NCBI GenBank assembly: GCA_910578215.1
Contig: CAJTPH010000057.1
Coordinates: forward strand, 1-12,216
From: an uncultured Acetatifactor sp.
GTDB lineage: Bacteria; Bacillota; Clostridia; Lachnospirales; Lachnospiraceae
Length of the DNA: 12,216 nt
Direction of reading: 5' to 3'
The notes under the pieces: model-generated
Told to the model about the DNA's origin: nothing
Database searches by the model: none
Seen by the model: the letters and a program-made list of their open reading frames with translations, nothing else
Part shown: positions 7,312 to 12,216 of the stretch, one piece after another
How positions within the stretch are numbered: position 1 is the first letter of the stretch
Layout of the letters: every line of letters begins with the position of its first letter
Position numbers and translations under genes: made by a program

Positions 7312-7378
7312 GACTTAAACAAAGCGTGAGATGTTTTAAAAAGAATAAGGGAATAAACAAGGTGATAGAACAAAAAAA

Positions 7379-7546
7379 TTAGGTACGATAATCGTCAGGA
7401 TTAGTATCCGGGTCAACAAATTCATATTTGCCGCCGCCGTTCATGAATGAAACGGGTTTTTCTGAGTTGTGCTGCAAGCCTAATATCAGAAAAAGGATGG
7501 AGAGGGTAACAAGCAATGCTTTTGTGATGGTGTTTTTGCTTTTCAT
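7379..7546 (-). CDS. Small exported peptide, candidate pheromone precursor
   Basis: A 55-codon gene with a strong ribosome binding site (AGGAGG at 7560-7555, 8 nt before the ATG). The product has a basic N-terminus (MKSKNTITK), a hydrophobic core at about 10-24 (ALLVTLSILFLILGL) and a polar tail with PVSFMNGGGKYEF (31-43) and acidic/proline-rich end DPDTNPDDYRT (45-55). This is the shape of a Sec-exported pro-peptide or a single-pass anchored peptide with an external tail. It lacks the Cys or double-Gly features of lactone autoinducers and bacteriocins. It lies convergently next to the double-HTH/TPR regulator, the position and size expected of an RRNPP pheromone precursor such as SHP or PapR, although no known pheromone motif is recognised. 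A longer in-frame start upstream (to 7678) would run through the promoter region and is not used. Alternative: small membrane protein of unrelated role. Confidence 0.7.
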   Translation of the reverse strand: MKSKNTITKALLVTLSILFLILGLQHNSEKPVSFMNGGGKYEFVDPDTNPDDYRT

Positions 7547-7595
7547 AATAAAAACCTCCTGAAAGTATAGTGTTTGTTGATGATGTGGGTATATT

Positions 7596-7659
7596 ATTAT
7601 ATTGTTCGTATTTAATAAATGACGTTTGCGGAAATTTTTATTTTCCAAAGACGTCATTT
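7596..7659 (-). promoter_or_regulatory. Peptide-gene promoter with 43-bp inverted repeat (candidate operator)
   Basis: On the minus strand a perfect TATAAT lies at 7601-7596, about 50 nt before the peptide ATG; the hexamer at the right distance for -35 (CGTCAT, 7624-7619) does not match consensus. Just upstream is an inverted repeat with arms 7617-7634 and 7642-7659: AAATGACGT and GGAAA on the left face TTTCC and ACGTCATTT on the right, 15 of 18 positions complementary plus one G-T, 7-nt AT-rich centre. A poor -10 without -35 plus a dyad centred about 48 bp before the start point is the layout of an activator-dependent promoter. A second reading is TTGAAA (7663-7658), 17 bp, TAAAAA (7640-7635), which would put the dyad on top of the promoter and suggest repression. 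Confidence 0.6.
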
Positions 7660-7815
7660 TCAATTTGGAAATTATCAAGTAATATAAACACGAATAAGCG
7701 CTGTGGATACGAAAGACCTTATAGCTGTGGTGAGGAGAAGTGTTCCGACTAGCTTATTTACAGGCGGTGATCTCCTTATCGGGTAGATTCCGGTTTGGCT
7801 TTCATGCCTGTGCAG
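7660..7815. other. Intergenic stretch without supported gene
   Basis: No coding region is convincing on either strand. ACAGGC (7760-7765) can pair with GCCTGT (7806-7811), and inside it ATCTCC (7770-7775) can pair loosely with GG..AGAT (7782-7788). This could be a closed RNA domain, but the pairings are short. A cysteine-containing + frame ending at 7752 lacks a ribosome binding site and runs through the inverted repeat, so it is not called. Confidence 0.4.
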
Positions 7816-8018
7816 CGGCGGGGGACATATTTTGTAAAAGGGGACAAATGTGCCCGCCGGTCTGCGAAGATCGGCTGCTGCAGGATTCTGCAGCAGTCGG
7901 TATAAATGTGACAGTTTTAAAGCCCCCCTTTATACAGGGGGACGATGGAATGTTTTTTCTCATCTTTTTTTATTCCTGCGGGCAATGAGCCAAGCGGATG
8001 CATCAGCATCCGTTTGGC
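7816..8018. other. Cluster of four hairpins (possible ncRNA or hairpin-ended mobile element)
   Basis: Four inverted repeats follow in 200 bp. (1) CGGCGGG 7816-7822 with CCCGCCG 7853-7859, plus inner ACAT/ATGT and TTGT/ACAA pairs. (2) 7870-7883 with 7888-7901, a 14-bp stem (core CTGCTGCAG/CTGCAGCAG, two wobble pairs), loop GATT. (3) CCCCCT 7924-7929 with AGGGGG 7936-7941. (4) 7989-8001 with 8006-8018, a 13-bp stem with one wobble (GCCAAGCGGATGC, loop ATCA). Hairpin 3 is followed after 9 nt by a T-run (7951-7957), hardly close enough for a terminator. GGGGACA occurs twice (7821, 7841 region) in hairpin 1. No known RNA family is recognised. Candidates: structured RNA, or a REP/MITE-like element. 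Confidence 0.6.
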
Positions 8019-8268
8019 AAATGCCGCTGATTATTTCCACTGAGCCCTCAATCCAGTTTTCAAAAATATCTGTATTTTCAGAATATAAGATTTTTCTTGT
8101 ACCATCCTTACAGAGTGAAACTGCATAACCCTGCAGCTCCACTTGATCTGCCAGAAGTATACTGCATCCCAAATCGATGTCAGGTGTCTGGGCACAAAAC
8201 CCATGTAAAATCATAGAGCTGCCGGCAACTACCCAGTATTCTTTTTCAGGAAAAGAAAGCTGCGGAAT
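7960..8268 (-). pseudogene. Nucleotidyltransferase-fold fragment
   Basis: Reading minus from 8268 the frame gives PQLSFPEKEYWVVAGSS, then MILHGFCAQTPDIDLGCS, LADQVELQGY and DIFENWIEGSVEIISGI. The GS...(D)xD arrangement (VVAGSS followed by PDIDLG) is that of small nucleotidyltransferase-fold proteins like those of AbiE-type or MNT families. The frame is closed by TGA at 8271-8269 before any start, and the only ATG (8214) lies inside the conserved GSS-MILHG motif, so the N-terminus is broken. Another minus frame just upstream has ATG GCA GAC (about 8304), which could be the displaced start. At the 3' end the family-like part stops at SGI, exactly where the 13-bp hairpin at 8018 begins; the remaining CQTDADASAWLIARRNKKR is hairpin-derived. 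Likely an inactive remnant; original function cannot be told. Confidence 0.6.
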
Positions 8269-8386
8269 TCAGCCTTATATGCTTGAGTATAAAGTGCTTG
8301 TCTGCCATTTGCAACGTATATTTAAGCCATTTCCCAATGACAGATAATACGGAAAGGGGAGTTTTTTAATTACCCGCAGGAAGTAA

Positions 8387-8415
8387 TTGACAGAATCCCA
8401 AAAACGGACTAAAAT
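8387..8415 (+). promoter_or_regulatory. Sigma-A-type promoter for leuS
   Basis: Perfect TTGACA (8387-8392), a 17-bp spacer and TAAAAT (8410-8415, 5/6). Transcription would start near 8422, giving a leader of about 117 nt. AATTAC (8368-8373) and GTAATT (8383-8388) form a 6-bp inverted repeat overlapping the -35 box, a possible operator. Confidence 0.75.
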
Positions 8416-8421
8416 ATGTAA

Positions 8422-8538
8422 AAGTTTTGTATTTTGCAGCAGGGCAGAGACGGCACAGGAATGGGAGAAGAGAAGTTTGAAAGTAAACTTTCAAATTTTG
8501 TTTGATATGTGCGCTGAAGCGCACAGGGAGGTGTAAAA
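8422..8538 (+). other. Structured leader of leuS
   Basis: The leader has two adjacent hairpins. A near-palindrome at 8476-8495 (TTTGAAAGT-AA-ACTTTCAAA), extendable by A-T and G-T pairs to 8472-8499, runs into TTTTGTTTG. A GC-rich 7-bp stem with TGAA loop follows (TGTGCGC 8508-8514, GCGCACA 8519-8525), immediately before the ribosome binding site GGGAGGTG (8526-8533). No T-box consensus (TGGNACC) is seen between the promoter and the ATG, although aminoacyl-tRNA synthetase genes of Firmicutes often carry one. A 14-codon frame (ATG 8461, TGA 8503-8505) with one Leu codon covers the first hairpin but has no good ribosome binding site. Confidence 0.5.
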
Positions 8539-11073
8539 ATGGCGATACCTTATAACCACCGGGAGGTGGAATCGAAATGGCAGTCTGTTTGGGATGAGGA
8601 GAGGGCGTTCAAGACCTCGGAGGATTATTCCAAACCCAAGTATTACGCATTGGTTGAGTTTCCTTATCCTTCGGGACAGGGGCTCCATGTGGGTCATCCC
8701 CGTCCTTATACGGCGCTGGATATCGTGGCGAGAAAGAGAAGGATGCAGGGCTATAACGTGCTGTATCCCATGGGCTGGGATGCGTTCGGGCTGCCCACGG
8801 AGAATTTCGCGATCCAGAACCACATTCATCCTAAGATCGTTACGAAGAACAATGTGGAGCGTTTCAAGAGCCAGCTGCATTCTCTTGGATATTCCTTTGA
8901 CTGGGACAGGGAGGTCAATACCACAGACACGGATTATTATAAATGGACCCAGTGGATCTTTTTGAAGCTTTTCAAGGCGGGGCTGGCATATAAGGCGGAG
9001 ATGCCCATTAACTGGTGTACCTCCTGCAAGGTGGGGCTTGCCAACGAGGAGGTTGTAAACGGCGTGTGCGAGCGCTGCGGTTCCGAGGTGGTCCGCAGGG
9101 TCAAGAGCCAGTGGATGCTGAAAATCACCGAGTACGCGGATAAGCTCATCGAGGGGCTGGACGGCGTGGACTATATCGAGCGTGTCAAGGTCTCCCAGAA
9201 AAACTGGATCGGGAAATCCACCGGAGCGGAGGTGGATTTTGCCATTACCGGCAAGGAGGATAAGCTGCGGGTTTATACCACAAGGCCGGACACCCTGTTC
9301 GGGGCAACCTACATGGTGGTTTCGCCCGAGCATCCCATGATTGAGAAGTACAGGGCGGAGCTTAAGAATTACGACGCCCTTGCGGCATACAGGGAGCAGG
9401 CGGCGAAGAAGTCCGACTTCGAGCGGACGGAGCTGGCAAAGGATAAGACCGGCGTTCAGATCGAAGGGCTCACCGCAACCAATCCCGTCAACGGCAGGGA
9501 AATTCCCATATGGGTTTCGGACTATGTGCTTATGACCTATGGAACGGGCGCTATTATGGCGGTTCCGGCACATGACGAGAGGGACTGGGAGTTTGCGAAG
9601 AAGTTCGGTCTTCCCATTATAGAGGTGGTTGCCGGCAGCCCGGTCAGCGTCCAGGAGCAGGTGTTTGCGGATGTTGCCACGGGAACCCTGGTGAATTCGG
9701 AGTTTTTAAACGGTCTGTCCGTGGCGGACGCAAAGAAAAGGATTATCGAATTCCTGGAGGAAAAGGGCATCGGCCAGAGCAAGACCAACTTCAAGCTGCG
9801 GGACTGGGTATTTTCCAGGCAGCGCTATTGGGGAGAGCCCATTCCGATTGTAAAGTGTGAAAAGTGCGGTTTTGTTCCTCTTGACGAGAGCCAGCTGCCT
9901 CTGATGCTTCCCGAGGTGGATTCCTATGAGCCCACGGACAACGGGGAGTCGCCGCTTGCGGCAATGGAGGACTGGGTGAACACCGCCTGCCCGTGCTGCG
10001 GCGGTCCCGCAAGGCGGGAGACGGACACCATGCCTCAGTGGGCGGGGTCCTCATGGTATTTCCTGCGTTATACGGACCCTCACAACGACAAGGCGCTGGC
10101 AAGTAAGGAGGCGCTGGAATATTGGATGCCTGTGGACTGGTACAACGGGGGCATGGAGCATACCACACTGCACTTGTTATATTCCAGGTTCTGGCATAAA
10201 TTTCTCTATGACCAGGGGACGGTTCCCTGTCCGGAGCCCTATCAAAAGAGAACCAGCCACGGCATGATACTGGGCCTGAATCCCCACAGCTTCCCGAACC
10301 TGCCTGCCGAGGAGCAGGAGAAGCTCTTGAAGGAGTACGGAAGCGAGCAGGGCGCAAGGAAGGCTCTGCGGGAGAAATTCGGGGATATGGCGGAGCATCC
10401 GGTGGTAAAAATGTCCAAATCCCTTGGAAACGTGGTAAATCCGGACGATATCGTGGCGGAGTACGGCGCGGATACCCTGCGCACCTATGAGATGTTCATA
10501 GGCGCCTTTGATCTGAGCGCCGCATGGAGCGAAGACGGCGTGAAGGGCTGCCGCAGGTTCCTGGAGAGAGTCTGGAAGCTGCAGGATATACTGACGGAGG
10601 GCGACGGCTACAGCGCCGACATGGAGACTAAGATGCACCAGACCGTCAAGAAGGTTTCCAACGATTATGAAAACCTGAAGTACAATACGGCGATTGCCGC
10701 CATGATGGCCTTGATCAACGACTTTTATAAAAAGAACGCCGTCACAAGGGGGGAGTACAAGACGCTTCTTGCGCTGTTAAACCCTGTGGCGCCCCATATT
10801 ACCGAGGAGCTCTGGCAGGCGGCGGGCTTTGAGGGCAGGCTGTATCTGGCGGCATGGCCCGCATATGACGAGGAGAAGACGGTGGAGGCGGAGGTGGAGA
10901 TAGCCGTTCAGGTCAACGGCAAGGTGCGCGCTACCGTTTCCGTGCCCAAGGACGAGGAGAAGGACAGGGTCATACAGGCGGCGAAGGAAGCGTTGGGAGA
11001 TAAGCTGAGCGGAACCGTTGTCAAAGAGATCTATGTGCCGGGAAAAATTGTAAATATTGTTGTAAAGCAATAA
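8539..11073 (+). CDS. leuS: Leucyl-tRNA synthetase
   Basis: LeuRS charges tRNA-Leu with leucine using ATP and proofreads mischarged products. The 844-residue protein is complete. The class I HIGH motif is HVGH at 50-53 (in HVGHPRPYTALD), and KMSKS is at 624-628. A zinc-binding insert has C160, C163, C177 and C180; a second Cys4 site (C440, C443, C484, C487) lies after the editing domain. The CP1 editing domain is recognisable by TTRPDTLFGATYMVVSPEH and by GTGAIMAVPAHDERDWEF with its conserved Asp. The catalytic-core segment RETDTMPQWAGSSWYFLRY precedes KMSKS, then the anticodon-binding helical domain and the C-terminal domain ending in PGKIVNIVVKQ. The ATG at 8539 has GGGAGG 7-12 nt upstream. 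It is monocistronic: own promoter upstream, strong terminator 17 bp downstream. Cytoplasmic, essential. Confidence 0.98.
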   Translation: MAIPYNHREVESKWQSVWDEERAFKTSEDYSKPKYYALVEFPYPSGQGLHVGHPRPYTALDIVARKRRMQGYNVLYPMGWDAFGLPTENFAIQNHIHPKIVTKNNVERFKSQLHSLGYSFDWDREVNTTDTDYYKWTQWIFLKLFKAGLAYKAEMPINWCTSCKVGLANEEVVNGVCERCGSEVVRRVKSQWMLKITEYADKLIEGLDGVDYIERVKVSQKNWIGKSTGAEVDFAITGKEDKLRVYTTRPDTLFGATYMVVSPEHPMIEKYRAELKNYDALAAYREQAAKKSDFERTELAKDKTGVQIEGLTATNPVNGREIPIWVSDYVLMTYGTGAIMAVPAHDERDWEFAKKFGLPIIEVVAGSPVSVQEQVFADVATGTLVNSEFLNGLSVADAKKRIIEFLEEKGIGQSKTNFKLRDWVFSRQRYWGEPIPIVKCEKCGFVPLDESQLPLMLPEVDSYEPTDNGESPLAAMEDWVNTACPCCGGPARRETDTMPQWAGSSWYFLRYTDPHNDKALASKEALEYWMPVDWYNGGMEHTTLHLLYSRFWHKFLYDQGTVPCPEPYQKRTSHGMILGLNPHSFPNLPAEEQEKLLKEYGSEQGARKALREKFGDMAEHPVVKMSKSLGNVVNPDDIVAEYGADTLRTYEMFIGAFDLSAAWSEDGVKGCRRFLERVWKLQDILTEGDGYSADMETKMHQTVKKVSNDYENLKYNTAIAAMMALINDFYKKNAVTRGEYKTLLALLNPVAPHITEELWQAAGFEGRLYLAAWPAYDEEKTVEAEVEIAVQVNGKVRATVSVPKDEEKDRVIQAAKEALGDKLSGTVVKEIYVPGKIVNIVVKQ

Positions 11074-11090
11074 AGGCTCTATGGAAGACA

Positions 11091-11133
11091 AAAACGCGCT
11101 CTGTCTGCAGGTCCTGCAGGGAGCGCGTTTTTT
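11091..11133 (+). terminator. Rho-independent terminator of leuS, probably bidirectional
   Basis: AAAACGCGCTC (11091-11101) pairs perfectly with GAGCGCGTTTT (11121-11131), enclosing CTGCAG/CTGCAG which can pair further; six Ts end at 11133. On the minus strand the same stem is followed by TTTTTG, so it can also end transcripts of the two minus-strand genes that run towards it. Confidence 0.93.
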
Positions 11134-11203
11134 GCGGCTTTGCCGTGCTGCAGGCGTGGCGCTTTTGCCGTATTTCGGACCCGGCGCCCTGCCGCATGGC
11201 GGC

Positions 11204-11497
11204 TTACTGTGTGTGCTTGCCGTTTTTGCTCTTTTCCAGAATGCTGTCTATCTGCTTTAATTCTTCCTCGGAGCTGTGCTTTTTGATAGCGGCGATGGCA
11301 GCGCTCATTTCCTGAGGGGAAAAGGTCAGGCCCTCCTGCTTTGCTTTTTTCATCATGGGCATTAGGAGCGTCATCATTTCCTTTTGGCTTTTTCCGTGCC
11401 CCTGTGCGAAAAGCTGTCCGAGAAACTGCAGCTTTTTTTCCGGAATGACGCTTACGATAGGGTCCGACATCCAAGCCGGCTTTTCGTTTTCTGACAT
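11204..11497 (-). CDS. Small protein of unknown function, second gene of Met-rich unit
   Basis: A 97-residue protein with ribosome binding site GGAGG (11512-11508) 10 nt before the ATG. It is predicted soluble and helical: an N-terminal PAWMSDPIVSVIPEKKLQFL, a lysine- and methionine-rich middle (MMTLLMPMMKKAKQ, 41-54), and a helical end (EEELKQIDSILEKSK, 77-91). There is no signal peptide, membrane segment or catalytic motif I recognise. It lies 70 bp downstream of the 179-residue Met-rich gene on the same strand with no terminator between, so the two are probably one transcript. About 70 bp after its stop comes the bidirectional terminator shared with leuS. My impression is that similar gene pairs occur in other Lachnospiraceae, but this is from memory, unverified. 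Real gene; function unknown. Confidence 0.8.
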   Translation of the reverse strand: MSENEKPAWMSDPIVSVIPEKKLQFLGQLFAQGHGKSQKEMMTLLMPMMKKAKQEGLTFSPQEMSAAIAAIKKHSSEEELKQIDSILEKSKNGKHTQ

Positions 11498-11567
11498 TTT
11501 ATTTTTACCTCCGTTTTATATGAATTCTGACTTTGACCGGATTATGGGATTTTGTCTGTGTTTTGGG

Positions 11568-12107
11568 CTATGCGTCCGGGGGCGGGTCCGGCGCGGAATT
11601 TGAGCCGAACATCTGGAAGATGGAAGCCATGTCGGAGCCTGCCATATTGGAAAACATATCCATGGGATTATCCGCATTCATTCCGCCCATTCCCTCGGGG
11701 AACATTTCCTGCATCATCTGCATCATTTCCATCATTTCCTGCATCTTGCCCATGTTTTGCAGCATGTTCCGCATGCCCTCTATTTTGGTGCGTTCTTCCG
11801 CTCCGCTGAAGGGAAGCAGCTCGTCGAGGAGGTCTATGGTATCCGTGTTGTCGCCCTGAAAGAGGTTTCCGGACAGCTGCTTTCCCGGTCCGGTCAGGGA
11901 GATCGACGGATGCTTTTGCAGGAAGGCCACGGTGTATTGCAGCTCCAGGAACTTTATGTAGACGGCAAAGTTGCCCTGTGCCTCCGGGGAAAGCCGGGGG
12001 AGCAGCACCTTCAGCATCTGGATACGGTTCGTTGTAAAAAGGGAGTCAAATGCGGCGATGGCATCCGGCTCTTTTCTCCTCCTGTTATTTTCCGCGCCTT
12101 TTTCCAT
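11568..12107 (-). CDS. Methionine-rich protein of unknown function
   Basis: A 179-residue protein with a strong ribosome binding site (GGAGGAGG at 12120-12113) before ATG 12107. Residues 1-105 are a helical domain without membrane segments (TTNRIQMLKVLLPRLSPEA; NFAVYIKFLELQYTVAFLQK). Residues 112-166 are extreme in composition: 18 of 55 are Met, for example MQEMMEMMQMMQEMFPEG (122-139) and GGMNADNPMDMFSNM. The end is proline/aspartate-rich (PDPPPDA). The Met-rich amphipathic stretch recalls the flexible Met-rich surfaces of Ffh-type M domains or coat-like scaffolds, only as a compositional analogy. First gene of a probable two-gene unit; the possible sigma-E-like promoter upstream would make it a mother-cell sporulation gene. 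I cannot assign a function. Confidence 0.82.
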   Translation of the reverse strand: MEKGAENNRRRKEPDAIAAFDSLFTTNRIQMLKVLLPRLSPEAQGNFAVYIKFLELQYTVAFLQKHPSISLTGPGKQLSGNLFQGDNTDTIDLLDELLPFSGAEERTKIEGMRNMLQNMGKMQEMMEMMQMMQEMFPEGMGGMNADNPMDMFSNMAGSDMASIFQMFGSNSAPDPPPDA

Positions 12108-12144
12108 GGGTACCTCCTCCTTCGGACAAGAGCTTTTCTTATCT

Positions 12145-12173
12145 ATTTTATGTAAAGGCGCCGGTGCTTATGA
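12145..12173 (-). promoter_or_regulatory. Candidate sigma-E-like promoter for the Met-rich unit
   Basis: On the minus strand TCATAAG (12173-12167), 14 bp, then CATAAAAT (12152-12145). Compared with the B. subtilis sigma-E pattern (KMATATT, 14-15 bp, CATACAMT) this matches 5/7 and 7/8. A sigma-A reading (TTCATA, 18 bp, TAAAAT) is also possible, 4/6 and 5/6. Start point would be near 12138, just ahead of the ribosome binding site. Confidence 0.4.
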
Positions 12174-12188
12174 ATGTGCCGTGCGGTA

Positions 12189-12203
12189 GCCGCCTGCGGC
12201 GGT
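12189..12203. other. Small GC-rich hairpin near window end
   Basis: GCCGCC (12189-12194) pairs with GGCGGT (12198-12203) around a TGC loop, with one G-T pair. No T-tract follows on either strand within view, so terminator status is doubtful. It may belong to the neighbouring gene beyond the window. Confidence 0.3.
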
Positions 12204-12216
12204 ATTGTATATGACC

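Noticed and set aside
7570..7752. Cysteine-containing short + frame ending KRCGYERPYSCGEEKCSD, possible RiPP precursor
   Set aside because: No ribosome binding site, starts antisense to the peptide leader, passes through the inverted repeat, and has no modification enzymes nearby.
7924..7957. Hairpin 3 plus T-run as a Rho-independent terminator
   Set aside because: The T-run begins about 9 nt after the stem, and no supported plus-strand gene ends before it.
7740..7988. 82-codon + frame across the hairpin cluster
   Set aside because: Although GAGGAG lies just ahead of the GTG, the spacing is too short and the product is an unlikely read-through of several inverted repeats.
8422..8538. T-box riboswitch in the leuS leader
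   Set aside because: No TGGNACC-type T-box sequence and the leader is too short for stem I plus antiterminator.
8491..9573. 360-codon minus-strand frame over the 5' half of leuS
   Set aside because: Shadow of the leuS reading frame; the plus-strand protein has all LeuRS motifs and this frame shows none of its own.

Overview
The window looks like a chromosomal segment of a low-to-mid GC Firmicute, most likely a Lachnospiraceae-type Clostridium relative. This is an inference from the gene content: a clostridial-type LeuRS with HVGHPRPYT, a VanZ-like protein, a C-terminal-ACT prephenate dehydrogenase and an EF-G-like paralog. Strong GGAGG ribosome binding sites and sigma-A-type promoters fit the same picture. 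No database search was possible.

Layout. 1-689: 3' part of a TPR-array gene (+) built from near-identical 126-bp units. 773-1601: PilZ-domain gene and VanZ-like membrane protein (+), overlapping, behind a clear promoter. 1643-2743: tyrA (-), convergent with VanZ. 2744-3077: divergent intergenic region. 3078-5171: EF-G-like translational GTPase (+) with a non-canonical G4 motif. 5172-5490: spacer with a 4 x 42-bp tandem repeat and hairpins, ending in a consensus promoter. 5491-7311: large regulator (+) with two HTH domains, each followed by a TPR-like helical region. 7379-7546: 55-residue exported-peptide gene (-), tail-to-tail with the regulator, with a TATAAT box and a 43-bp inverted repeat upstream. 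7760-8018: a run of hairpins in DNA without a credible gene. 7960-8268: nucleotidyltransferase fragment (-) whose recognisable part ends at the last hairpin. 8387-8538: leuS promoter and structured leader. 8539-11073: leuS (+) with an excellent terminator. 11204-12107: two-gene unit (-) of unknown function, one product very methionine-rich, with a possible sporulation-type (sigma-E-like) promoter.

Best candidate for an undescribed system: the 606-residue double-HTH/TPR regulator plus the small secreted peptide encoded directly after it. The layout recalls RRNPP (Rgg/PlcR/ComR type) peptide-pheromone circuits. The peptide gene has a well-formed -10 box but no convincing -35 matched to it, and an 18-bp-arm inverted repeat where an activator would sit. 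This is inference from layout and motifs; nothing in the sequence proves that the peptide signals to this regulator. The housekeeping genes (tyrA, leuS) appear intact and unremarkable.
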